This document shows, in pieces, positions 46,000 to 53,028 of a stretch of 64,000 bases of DNA. The first letter of the stretch is position 1; every line of letters begins with the position of its first letter. The position numbers were made by a program, and so were the translations under genes. The DNA is taken from assembly GCF_015291645.1 (NCBI RefSeq), contig NZ_CP030055.1:4278001-4342000 (forward strand), read 5' to 3'. Source of the DNA: Bradyrhizobium sp. CCBAU 53340. Its GTDB lineage: Bacteria; Pseudomonadota; Alphaproteobacteria; Rhizobiales; Xanthobacteraceae. The notes below the pieces were generated by a model. That model was not told the DNA's origin, made no database searches, and saw nothing but the letters and a program-made list of their open reading frames with translations.

Positions 46000-46468
46000 G
46001 CCCGCCAAGAAGCGCAACGCCGCGCAAGCGGAGTATCATCGCTTGGCGGCGTCCGTTAGGTATTGGGCGCTGAAATCCCCAACACCGATGTGTCTATGGC
46101 GACGTCCAAAGGTTCGACGAAGCTTTGGTAATTCTCCGCCTGCAATCGGTTTGGATCCCTCATCAGAGTCCACGGCTTGCAGCTGAAGCCCAGTTGCCGT
46201 CGGCGCCGAGCACCTCTTGCGAATGACAGATCTGCCGGGTCCTCTGTTCGCACCTTCAACGCCGGGCCTGCGGGGAGCAGGCCCGGCGGGCGCGAAAAGA
46301 CGACGACCCGCTCCGCATCTCTGCTTCCGGGATAGCAACCAATCCCGCCGCCATGAGTTGCAGGTTTTTCCCATCCTGTCTGTTGGGCCTGCGAGCAGCT
46401 CTTTCGCTATTTGCTCGCCGTGGATGGACAGTCATCCCGTCTCACGTCCGTGAGTTGGAGCGCGGCCG
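46000..46468. other. Intergenic gap with a hairpin
   Basis: About 470 bp without a supported gene; short minus-strand frames at 46036-46374 and 46056-46259 look unlike protein. It holds a perfect 11-bp hairpin, GCCGGGCCTGC (46261-46271) / GCAGGCCCGGC (46277-46287), loop GGGGA, without a T-run. Confidence 0.4.
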
Positions 46469-46690
46469 GTGAATTTTCGCGAGCAAACGGAGACCAATGA
46501 TCAGCAGGCCATCGGTCAAGGGGATGAAGTGAGCCAGGTTGATACGACCGAGAAACTGTCCGAGGCAGAGGAGCCCCGGACGTCGCTGTTTGCAATCTGC
46601 TGGCTCGGCGTCGCGGTGATCGCGATGATGGGCTGGATCTGCGCGCTCGGCTGGCTGGCCTGGCGCCTGGCGAATTGGGCGCTGTTCTGA
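46469..46690 (+). CDS. Small membrane protein
   Basis: 73 aa from the GTG 46469 (GGAG about eight bases upstream), or 53 aa from the GTG at 46529, which is preceded by a stronger AAGGGG at 46518-46523. Polar N-terminus, then two close hydrophobic segments: FAICWLGVAVIAMMGWICAL and WLAWRLANWALF. Function unknown. Confidence 0.5.
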   Translation: MNFREQTETNDQQAIGQGDEVSQVDTTEKLSEAEEPRTSLFAICWLGVAVIAMMGWICALGWLAWRLANWALF

Positions 46691-46716
46691 GGCTGAACCG
46701 GCCGCGACTTGTTGGG

Positions 46717-47010
46717 CTAATTGACGGTGCCGCCGCTCTTGGGTTTGGACGAGTGCTTCACCGCCGGCTTGGCCGGCACGGCCGGCTTCTTCGACACATC
46801 ATCGCCGCGGGCAGCTCCCCAGGGATCGACCGGCTTCTGGTCGGGAACATTGTTGAGCGAGCGTTGATAGGCACGCTCCGCCTGCCTTTCCGCCGCCTTC
46901 TCCGACTCCGTCTTCGGTGTGGCCTCTTCATGGTACTGCGGAACATGGTCCTGCGCCAATGCGGGGCCGGCGATCACGGCGAATAGGATGGCGATGGCGA
47001 TTTTCCGCAT
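46717..47010 (-). CDS. Small periplasmic protein
   Basis: 97 aa from ATG 47010 (the frame runs 25 codons further upstream). Signal peptide MRKIAIAILFAVIAGPALA, then a Glu/Lys-rich helical middle (KTESEKAAERQAERAYQRSL) and a Pro/Lys-rich tail. It lies between a small membrane-protein gene and tRNA-Pro. Function unknown. Confidence 0.6.
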   Translation of the reverse strand: MRKIAIAILFAVIAGPALAQDHVPQYHEEATPKTESEKAAERQAERAYQRSLNNVPDQKPVDPWGAARGDDVSKKPAVPAKPAVKHSSKPKSGGTVN

Positions 47011-47099
47011 CGAAACACTCCCGGTTGTACGACGAACATAACAATGCGCCGATTGCGGCAAGAATGCCCGCTCGCTTCTGCGCAAAGTACTTGAAAAGC

Positions 47100-47176
47100 T
47101 GGTCGGGGCAGCTGGATTCGAACCAACGACCTGCAGTACCCAAAACTGCCGCGCTACCAGGCTGCGCTATACCCCG
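47100..47176 (-). tRNA. tRNA-Pro(TGG)
   Basis: 77 nt with encoded CCA (TGG at 47100-47102 on plus). Acceptor arm CGGGGTA pairs with TGCCCCG (one T-G pair), discriminator A, anticodon stem GCAGT/ACTGC around loop TTTGGGT with anticodon TGG, T-loop TTCGAAT. The D-arm starts TAGCGCAGCCTGG, typical for tRNA-Pro. Confidence 0.95.
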
Positions 47177-47268
47177 AATGTCCGGCGAGCCCCGTCGATA
47201 CACGCTTCCCCAGGCGCCAGCAAGCGTTCAGGCCGCCGGCGAGACAGTCCCGACCGCCTGAATCGGGC

Positions 47269-47754
47269 CTATTTGTTGCCGAACAGGGAATGCCCGACCC
47301 GATCTCCGGGGCGAATGCCGTATTTCTGTGCCGTTCCCGCCACCACCTCCAGGACGGCCCGGGCGGGCCCCCGCGACGAGATGATCTTGGTCGAAAGCGG
47401 TTCGGTGTTTTCCGCGATGCGCAGGATCCGGCCATCGGCGCGAATGAAGATCATGTCGAGCGAGACATAGGTGTTCTTCATCCACATCGACACTTCCTGC
47501 TCGGGATTGAAGTCGAACAGCATGCCTTTGCCGTCCGCCAATTCCTTGCGGTACATCAGCCCGGTCTGCTTCTCCTCCTCCGTGGTCGCCATCTCCACCG
47601 AGAATACCTGCACGCCGTTCTTGGTGACGATCTCGAGCGGCTGGAAGCTGGCGGCACGAGCGGGCACGCCAACGACGGCGAAGCCGACAACGACGAGAAC
47701 GGCGGCAAGCCAGCCCTGGGCAAGGGACCGGGCGACTTTTCGATCAAAGCTCAT
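47269..47754 (-). CDS. DUF192 domain periplasmic protein
   Basis: 161 aa. Signal peptide (LAQGWLAAVLVVVGFAVVGV, cleavage near ARA), then a DUF192 fold: EEEKQTGLMYRKELADGKGM, SMWMKNTYVSLDMIFI and the closing AVLEVVAGTAQKYGIRPGD. Such proteins are often periplasmic; role unknown. It lies between tRNA-Pro and the cold-shock gene. Confidence 0.85.
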   Translation of the reverse strand: MSFDRKVARSLAQGWLAAVLVVVGFAVVGVPARAASFQPLEIVTKNGVQVFSVEMATTEEEKQTGLMYRKELADGKGMLFDFNPEQEVSMWMKNTYVSLDMIFIRADGRILRIAENTEPLSTKIISSRGPARAVLEVVAGTAQKYGIRPGDRVGHSLFGNK

Positions 47755-47904
47755 GGCAGAAAACTCGGCAGGAAATCGGGATGAGACTGACTGGCCTGGC
47801 GGCGCGGAACTGCGACATCCTTACGCGGCCACCGCCATAAAAGCCAGAAGCGCGCAGGGCTGGCCCAGCGCGCTTCCGCTCACGAATCCGGGAATTTGAA
47901 GCCG

Positions 47905-48573
47905 CTAGTGCGATTGCAGGCCGGGCGATCCGGTCTCCGGATGGATCTCGGCCGCCATCATGCCCTTGGAGCCCGGCCCGAAGCGGACCAGCACATACTG
48001 GCCCGGCCGCAATTCGGTCATGCCGAAGCGACGCAGCGTCTCCATGTGCACGAAGATGTCTGGGGTACCCTCCCCGCAAGTCAGGAAGCCAAAGCCGCGC
48101 AGCCGATTGAACCATTTGACCTGGGCCCGCTCGAGCCCGCTGGTCGGGGTCACCGTGACGTGAGTCCGGGGCGGCAGCATCTGCGCGGGGTGGATCGCGG
48201 TCGACTCGTCCATCGAGACCACACGGAAGGCCTGGTAGCCCTTGGCGCGCTGGATGCACTCGACGACGATGCGGGCGCCTTCATAGGCAGTTTGGAAGCC
48301 GTCGCGCCTAAGCACGGTAACGTGCAGGAGCACGTCGGGCCAGCCATTGTCGGGAACGATGAAGCCGTAGCCCTTTGACGCGTCAAACCATTTGATGACG
48401 CCATGAACTTCGACGAGGTTGGCACTACCCTCACCTAACCCGGTGAAGGGACTGAGTGCGCTGTCGCGACCGGCGCCGTGCTCACCCGACGCGGGAACTC
48501 CCAGCTTCTTGGACTCAAATCCGTCCGACGACCCCATAACCCCGGACCCCGCAACCGCCATGCAACCCGCCAC
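47905..48573 (-). CDS. Double cold-shock-domain protein
   Basis: 222 aa with two CSD folds: first about 50-118 (GVIKWFDASKGYGFIVPD) and second about 150-210 (AQVKWFNRLRGFGFLTCG), each with the RNP1-like G-Y/F-G-F and a downstream VHMETL/LHVTVL (RNP2-like) strand. A Ser/Gly-rich 50-residue N-terminal extension precedes. Binds single-stranded nucleic acid in this family. Start is uncertain: internal ATGs at 48561 and 48537 are alternatives. Confidence 0.85.
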   Translation of the reverse strand: MAGCMAVAGSGVMGSSDGFESKKLGVPASGEHGAGRDSALSPFTGLGEGSANLVEVHGVIKWFDASKGYGFIVPDNGWPDVLLHVTVLRRDGFQTAYEGARIVVECIQRAKGYQAFRVVSMDESTAIHPAQMLPPRTHVTVTPTSGLERAQVKWFNRLRGFGFLTCGEGTPDIFVHMETLRRFGMTELRPGQYVLVRFGPGSKGMMAAEIHPETGSPGLQSH

Positions 48574-48736
48574 ATTGGCGGTGCTCGAATCACGCGTCTT
48601 AAGAGAATGTTCTCACTTCGACGCGACGCGAATCTTTCGACTCAAAAGATAACACTCCCGGTTGCGACGCATAGACAAAAAAGAGATTCGCCGGAACCTA
48701 TGAACAGCTTGCACAGGCGCGAATCAAATTAACGCC

Positions 48737-49494
48737 TCAATTGCCGACAAAGGGCCCGAGTGCTTCGCCGATGTCGTGATGGATGACGAGGTCGGCAATG
48801 TCGTCCTGCTCGGTCGGTTCGCGATTGATGATCACCAAACGTGCACCTGAATTCTTCGCCATCATCGGAAAGCCCGCCGCCGGCCATACGACGAGCGAGG
48901 AACCGATCGCGATGAAGAGATCGCAGGCCTGCGACAACTCGGTCGCGCGCTGCATTTCCTCCTCGGGCATCGCCTGACCGAATGAGATCGTTGCGGTTTT
49001 GACCGGCTCGTCGCATGCGGTGCAGTTGGGGGCGCCGTCTGTCTCGAACCGGCGCTTCACCCAGTCGAGCTGGTAGACCTGCCCGCATCCGATGCAGCGC
49101 GCGTAAGTAGTATTGCCGTGAAGTTCAATCACGCGGTCGGGGGCAAAGCCCGAGGCCTGGTGCAGATTGTCGATGTTCTGGGTGATGACCGCGGGGATCT
49201 TGCCGGCGCGATGCAGCGCTGCCAGCGCGCGATGGCCGCGACCAGGCTTGGCTGCGGCGAAGACCTCCTCCATCGCAAAGCGCCGGCGCCAAGATTCATC
49301 GCGTGCCTCCTGGCTGGCGACGAACTGTCGAACTGGATCGGCCGGTTGCGAGTCCAAATTCCGCCCGGCGAGCGGAAATCTGGGATGCCGCATTCGGTCG
49401 AGATGCCGGCGCCGGTGAACGGCACGATGATATCAGCGCGCGCGATCATGTCGCCGAGCCGTTCGACGCCGCTCTGAAGGTCCGATGCAATCAC
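48737..49494 (-). pseudogene. Sir2-family NAD-dependent deacetylase gene with a one-base frameshift
   Basis: Sir2 signature parts are split over two frames. The N-terminal frame (start GTG 49494, with GGGAGG upstream) gives PFTGAGISTECGIPDFRSP and NRPIQFD; the C-terminal frame continues FVASQEARDESW, then TQNIDNLHQ, catalytic HGNTT, the zinc cysteine pairs CIGCG and CTACD, and GSSLVVWPA. Inserting a single base at about 49325-49327 joins GAC to TTC GTC GCC and restores 759 bp (252 aa), the right size. Thus a single-base deletion is present or the sequence has an error. All other catalytic residues look intact. Confidence 0.85.
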
Positions 49495-49762
49495 CCGCGC
49501 CTCCCGATTCAGTTTCGCGCTAGCTGCAACATGTGCAAGCGACAAGATTGTTGACGCTCTTATCCACCACTGCGCAAGTCATGCGCTGTCATTGGCGGCA
49601 ATTTTTTCCGACCTTTCGCTTATCACAATCCTGCAATGCCTCCTCCCCATTGACGCCCCAATCGGAAGCGCCAATGCATGTGTTGACGCGACTCAACGTG
49701 ATTGCGGCGGCAGTGCTTGAGTTCAGAAGTGCACACATACTCAGGTGTAGTGGGGATTTGAC

Positions 49763-49927
49763 ATGACCGAAGACGAACAACGCAAGATCCGCGAACGCGA
49801 AGAGATTGCCGCCCGTGTCGCCGCGTTCCGTGCCACGCAGGAAAAGTTCAAGCGCGAGCGCGAGGAGTATTTCGTCTCGACGCTCGAGAATGCGCGCAAG
49901 GTGGAGCGGCCCTCGCTCTGGCCGTGA
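49763..49927 (+). CDS. Small charged helical protein
   Basis: 54 aa (MTEDEQRKIREREEIAARV..). Almost all Glu/Arg/Lys/Ala, predicted single helix. Preceded by GTGGGGATTTGAC (GGGG at seven bases). Followed by a bidirectional terminator at 49955-49988, which supports a real transcribed unit. Function unknown. Confidence 0.55.
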   Translation: MTEDEQRKIREREEIAARVAAFRATQEKFKREREEYFVSTLENARKVERPSLWP

Positions 49928-49954
49928 GAGATCGCGCGGGGATTGCGCGCCTAC

Positions 49955-49988
49955 GAAAAAAGCCCGGAGCATCGTTCCGGGCTTTTCG
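49955..49988. terminator. Bidirectional intrinsic terminator
   Basis: AGCCCGGA (49961-49968) pairs with TCCGGGCT (49976-49983) around GCATCGT; flanked by a run of A on the left and TTTT on the right. Convergent position between the small charged gene (plus) and the secreted Tyr-rich gene (minus, ends 50001). Confidence 0.8.
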
Positions 49989-50000
49989 ATTCAAGGGCCG

Positions 50001-50285
50001 TTACCAGTGACGATAGTAGTAGCGGTGATGCCGATAGTACGGTCCACCATAATAGGCGTACGGGCCCGGGCCGTAGTCATCATAATACACCGGGCCGCCA
50101 TAATAGCCGTAGCCCGGACCGTAATAGCCGTACGGATGGGACGCGGCGACGGCGCCCGCGGTGATCGCACCGGCGGCGAGACCGAACGCCAGACCCGGGC
50201 CGATGCCGCGCGCCTGCGCCGGCGCCGCAACCGCGGTCAGACCAACTGCTGCGACGGTCGCCAGTACTGCGAGTGTCTTCGTCAT
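50001..50285 (-). CDS. Secreted Gly/Tyr-rich small protein
   Basis: 94 aa from ATG 50285 (earlier in-frame codons extend to 50513 but are not protein-like). Signal peptide TLAVLATVAAVGLTAVAAPA (cleavage near AQA), a glycine-zipper-like helix (GLAFGLAAGAITAGAVAA), then a Tyr/Gly/Pro tail (HPYGYYGPGYGYYGGPVYY) ending in His/Arg. Bradyrhizobium has many of these; function unknown. Confidence 0.68.
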   Translation of the reverse strand: MTKTLAVLATVAAVGLTAVAAPAQARGIGPGLAFGLAAGAITAGAVAASHPYGYYGPGYGYYGGPVYYDDYGPGPYAYYGGPYYRHHRYYYRHW

Positions 50286-50462
50286 GATCTCCTCCTTCGC
50301 ATATTCGGAGGGGACAACGCCGACCGTCCGCAATGGTTCGCGCCGCGTGGAACCGCGATGCGCAGAAAAAATCTCGCCGCAAGGGGAACATTGTCCGGAC
50401 AGGCGTATTGAACGTGCAAGTGCAGGAGCCTCCGCCATCCGGGTTGAGGTGACAGCACGAAG

Positions 50463-50497
50463 CCCCGTCAGCATCTCCGCGGTGCTGGCGGGGTTTT
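50463..50497 (+). terminator. Orphan rightward terminator
   Basis: Stem CCCCGTCAGCA (50463-50473) / TGCTGGCGGGG (50483-50493) with one T-G pair, loop 9 bases, followed by TTTTC. Upstream on plus there is no gene back to 49927, so either a leader or small RNA ends here before the 50567 gene. Confidence 0.6.
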
Positions 50498-50566
50498 CAG
50501 TTTCGAACGACAAAAATGGCAGCAGACATGCATCGCTGCCAACGGGGCGGAATCGAGGAGGAGAGA

Positions 50567-50797
50567 TTGCCGCTATCCGCTTTGCTGTCCCGTATCCGCC
50601 GGCTTGTTCCCAAGAACCGTGCGGAGCATTACGAGGAGATCGTCCGCAATTTCGGTGTCGGCGCGCTGCGTCCGCCGCCGACGCCGATGAGCGACGGCGA
50701 ACTCGCCCGCGCCATTGCCGAGTTCCTCAAGAACTCGCCTTCGCCGGAATCGGTTGCGACGCTGGGTCGGCGGCTAGATCCCTCCTCGCGCCTCTGA
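50567..50797 (+). CDS. Small hypothetical protein
   Basis: 76 aa from TTG 50567, chosen because a very strong GAGGAGGAG lies just upstream; an ATG at 50516 would add 17 residues. Predicted two-helix protein with NRAEHYEEIVRNFGVGAL and ELARAIAEFLKNS. It sits directly after an orphan terminator, which may regulate it. Function unknown. Confidence 0.5.
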   Translation: MPLSALLSRIRRLVPKNRAEHYEEIVRNFGVGALRPPPTPMSDGELARAIAEFLKNSPSPESVATLGRRLDPSSRL

Positions 50798-50869
50798 GGC
50801 TGTTGCCTCCGAAGGGAACAAGCCTCCCGCGCGCACGTTGAGGTCGTCTTCCGCACGAGGAGATCCGCC

Positions 50870-50995
50870 ATGCCCGCCTGGCTTGAAGTTCTGCTCAACC
50901 TGTCCGGCTATGCCGGCTTTGTGGCGCTTGCGACGAGCGGCGTCGCATGCCCGCAGGACTCCGACGACGACGAAGTCTACGGCAACAAGCGCTAG
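50870..50995 (+). CDS. Very small membrane peptide
   Basis: 41 aa, MPAWLEVLLNLSGYAGFVAL.. with one hydrophobic helix, then a short Asp-rich tail (DSDDDEVYGNKR) and one Cys. GAGGAG at the correct spacing before the ATG. Easily missed by size cut-offs; the ribosome site and hydrophobic pattern support it. Confidence 0.55.
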   Translation: MPAWLEVLLNLSGYAGFVALATSGVACPQDSDDDEVYGNKR

Positions 50996-51063
50996 TTCGC
51001 TTGCGGCGGCTGACCCGTGGTGCGCACCGAGATCATGCTCAAACAAGAATCGCGCGGATTGCC

Positions 51064-51414
51064 TCAGACATCCGCCAGCCATTTCAACGAAGCGCGAAAG
51101 CCGAGACTGCGATGGCCGGCGACCAGCACGGTGCCGTACACCTCGGCCCCCTCCTCGCTGAACGTGCCGGAGAAGCCGCTGGTGGCTTCCACGCCGGCGA
51201 ACAGCGGCCGGACAAGCGGATCGGCGAACGGCGAATGCTGGTTGGTGGCTAGCTCGCCCTTCCAGGTGCCGTTGCCTGAGGTGTAGGACCCGCACGACCA
51301 GAAGTAAGGTCCGCCGCCGAGCAGCACGCCATCGCGCAAGATCAACACGCCGCTGTCGCGGCCCTTCACACCGTCGAGCATGTGGATGTGGATCGAGTAG
51401 AGCCCGTTCTTCAT
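51064..51414 (-). CDS. GrlR-like regulatory domain protein
   Basis: 116 aa. MKNGLYSIHIHMLDGVKGRDSG and VLLGGGPYFWSCGSYT match the beta-barrel GrlR fold, whose Escherichia homologue represses the LEE activator GrlA. No T3SS gene or GrlA partner lies in the window. The ATG 51414 starts the conserved opening. The upstream gap is rich in palindromes, possibly its control region. Confidence 0.75.
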   Translation of the reverse strand: MKNGLYSIHIHMLDGVKGRDSGVLILRDGVLLGGGPYFWSCGSYTSGNGTWKGELATNQHSPFADPLVRPLFAGVEATSGFSGTFSEEGAEVYGTVLVAGHRSLGFRASLKWLADV

Positions 51415-51498
51415 GGATGCGCCCGCCCTCGCCCGCGACGATAGCGCGGGGCCCTGCGAGCGTCGAGACGGAAACCAGCTTTGTTCCGGCTTCGCCGC

Positions 51499-51530
51499 CA
51501 TTTCGTTCTCGGGGAACGAATCGGAATCGA
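51499..51530. repeat. Direct repeat unit 1 with inverted core
   Basis: TTCGTTC (51503-51509) and GAACGAA (51515-51521) flank a 5-base spacer TCGGG; CCA at the left and TCGGAATCG at the right complete the unit. 27 of 32 bases agree with the second copy at 51737, with differences mostly in the spacer. 85 bp upstream of the GrlR-like ATG. Confidence 0.7.
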
Positions 51531-51560
51531 CGAAATCGGCGCAACGCAATTCTTAAAGAT

Positions 51561-51578
51561 TCGTTTGCATGCAAACGA
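51561..51578. promoter_or_regulatory. Perfect 18-bp palindrome
   Basis: TCGTTTGCATGCAAACGA is its own reverse complement over all 18 bases. It lies 147 bp upstream of the GrlR-like gene and resembles a dimeric regulator operator. A half site, GCAAACGA, recurs at 51727-51734 beside the second repeat unit. Confidence 0.45.
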
Positions 51579-51736
51579 GCAACGCGCCACCGCAGACGAA
51601 CGAGCGCAGCGTGTCTTCCGACAACGCGCGAGAGGACCGTAACGGCGCGACGAGGATGCGGAGCCTCAAACTGACTCGTTTTGACACAGGCCGCGTGCAG
51701 CGTTCGGACACGGCGCGACTTGTTCTGCAAACGACT

Positions 51737-51768
51737 CCATTTCGTTCCCCAAGAACGAATCGGATTCG
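51737..51768. repeat. Direct repeat unit 2 with inverted core
   Basis: TTCGTTC (51741-51747) and GAACGAA (51753-51759) flank spacer CCCAA. Same layout as the copy at 51499-51530, 238 bp away. Confidence 0.7.
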
Positions 51769-51847
51769 CAAATGCCAGCGCAGCGCGGTTGCTAACGATC
51801 GATGAAGCAAAGCGCCGTCACGTCACCGGCGCCTCTGCGACAACGCT

Positions 51848-51988
51848 TCACGCCGCCGCGCGCTTGGCGCTGCTCTTCTCGGAGAAGCATTCGAGGATCT
51901 GGATGCGGAGCTCTTCGGCAGCCGGTCCCTCGATCTTCCTGAGCTGGTTCCAGAGCCGGATCACTTCGCGCTGTTTCTCAATGGTCAT
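51848..51988 (-). CDS. Small protein with perfect Shine-Dalgarno
   Basis: 46 aa, MTIEKQREVIRLWNQLRK.., helical, charged, with one Cys and an Ala-rich end (SAKRAAA). A GGAGGTGA lies a few bases before the ATG, the best ribosome site in the region. Isolated between repeat units and the terminator cluster. Function unknown. Confidence 0.65.
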   Translation of the reverse strand: MTIEKQREVIRLWNQLRKIEGPAAEELRIQILECFSEKSSAKRAAA

Positions 51989-52139
51989 GAGTCACCTCCA
52001 AAGCGGATGACTCAACTAGAACAAAATGAGAACAAAGAGTCCAGCCCTCTGACCGGATTTGCTGTGCACGTCGCGTTGAACCTTTTCAGCGCGCCAGAGA
52101 CCAATCGGAACTGGGGATTTCAGCGCCCAGCCATTATCG

Positions 52140-52189
52140 CAGCGCCGCCTGACGAACATATTCCGTCACCGCGGCGCTGTTGCTTTTTC
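52140..52189 (+). terminator. Strong intrinsic terminator 1
   Basis: Outer stem CAGCGCCGC (52140-52148) / GCGGCGCTG (52171-52179) and inner TGACG (52150-52154) / CGTCA (52164-52168), then a T-rich run with TTTTT at 52184-52188. No plus-strand gene ends nearby. Confidence 0.75.
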
Positions 52190-52260
52190 GATTTTCAACC
52201 TTAAGTTAAACACACCGCTGACGGCCAGGCGCTGAAATCCCATCGCCGTCGGCAAGAGAG

Positions 52261-52291
52261 CCCCGTGCGCAAGCGCGGGGTTTTTCTTTTT
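52261..52291 (+). terminator. Strong intrinsic terminator 2
   Basis: Stem CCCCGTGC (52261-52268) / GCGCGGGG (52273-52280) with a GCAA tetraloop, one T-G pair, followed by TTTTTCTTTTT. Very strong structure without an upstream ORF. Confidence 0.85.
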
Positions 52292-52349
52292 CTCGATGTC
52301 GGGAGTGTGCGGGCTGCACTGAACTTTTTCGGTGCTGGCGCGTCTTATT

Positions 52350-52374
52350 GATGAAGCTCCCCCCAGGCTTCATC
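52350..52374 (+). ncRNA. Structured region before terminator 3 (candidate small RNA 3' part)
   Basis: Perfect 8-bp hairpin GATGAAGC (52350-52357) / GCTTCATC (52367-52374) with a CCCCCC loop, directly before terminator 3. This could be the last stem of a small RNA beginning between terminator 2 and 3 (about 52292-52420). No promoter or homology was checked; tentative. Confidence 0.35.
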
Positions 52375-52382
52375 CCCACCAG

Positions 52383-52420
52383 AAAACCCCGCTCCCCCTA
52401 GGCGGGGTTTTCCCTTTTTG
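52383..52420. terminator. Strong terminator 3
   Basis: AAAACCCCGC (52383-52392) pairs with GCGGGGTTTT (52402-52411), then a second pyrimidine run CCCTTTTT. The A/T flanks make it bidirectional, so it can also end the HU gene, which lies on the minus strand and stops at 52474. Confidence 0.8.
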
Positions 52421-52473
52421 CCGTCATGATGCGGCTGCCTGCGCGACGACGCAGGCGCCGCCGAATGTCCGGA

Positions 52474-52770
52474 TCAGACGGCGTCCTTGGCCACCTTCAG
52501 CGGCGAGGCCTTGACCGACTTGCTCGCAGGCTTCGCCGCGAACTGCATCGGCTCCTTGGTGAAGGGATTGATGCCCATGCGGGCTTCGGTCGCGGGCTTG
52601 TTGACCACCGACATCTTCACGAAACCGGGAATAACGAACTCACCGGACTCGTTGAGCTCCTTGTAGCCAACCGTCGCCATGTACTCGATGACCGACTTCA
52701 CGTCGTTCTTCGCAAGCTGCGTGCCCTCGGCAATCGCATCGATCAATTGAGTCTTGGTCATCTTCGCCAT
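52474..52770 (-). CDS. HU family DNA-binding protein
   Basis: 98 aa from ATG 52770 (MAKMTKTQLIDAIAEGTQLA). HU/IHF fold with the dimer arm VIPGFVKMSVVNKPATEARMGINP; the usual R-N-P tip is R-M-G-I-N-P here. A Lys/Ala/Ser-rich C-tail (FAAKPASKSVKASPLKVAKDAV) extends beyond typical HU (90 aa). Binds and bends DNA. Terminator 3 follows. Confidence 0.9.
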   Translation of the reverse strand: MAKMTKTQLIDAIAEGTQLAKNDVKSVIEYMATVGYKELNESGEFVIPGFVKMSVVNKPATEARMGINPFTKEPMQFAAKPASKSVKASPLKVAKDAV

Positions 52771-53028
52771 GTCTGGACTTCCTCTGAATTGGGTGCGCGC
52801 TGCGATGGTACTTTGTCCGGGGAGCGGTAAAACCAGGCGAGCCGCACGTCGTTCAGGCCTGCCGGCCCTGAAGCAGCCGGGCTTAGAACCCATCGAGGCT
52901 GAAAACGCAAGCCGCAGTTCGAGGTCAAGTTCCGCCCTGCGTCCGCCTGATCGCGTGGCCTGCAACGGCGACAAACCGAATTCCACAGCATCCCGAGAGA
53001 GTTCTGCCGCTCGGGCGTTCGCGCGCGA

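Larger units (their letters stand above)
51415..51847. other. Palindrome-rich intergenic gap upstream of the GrlR-like gene
   Basis: No ORF with protein character. It holds an 18-bp perfect palindrome (51561-51578) and two 32-bp direct repeat units (51499-51530 and 51737-51768), each with a TTCGTTC-N5-GAACGAA core. These are listed as separate features. Confidence 0.5.
51989..52473. other. ORF-less region with three tandem strong terminators
   Basis: About 485 bp with no supported protein gene. Three strong hairpin terminators (52140, 52261, 52383) follow each other on plus, preceded by a 14-bp inverted repeat spanning 52114-52241 and a GATGAAGC/GCTTCATC hairpin at 52350-52374. Candidate small-RNA genes; no promoter was identified with confidence. 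Confidence 0.5.

Noticed and set aside
46036..46374. Minus-strand frames as possible small gene
   Set aside because: Composition rich in Arg/Gly with no ribosome site and no motif; left as unresolved gap.
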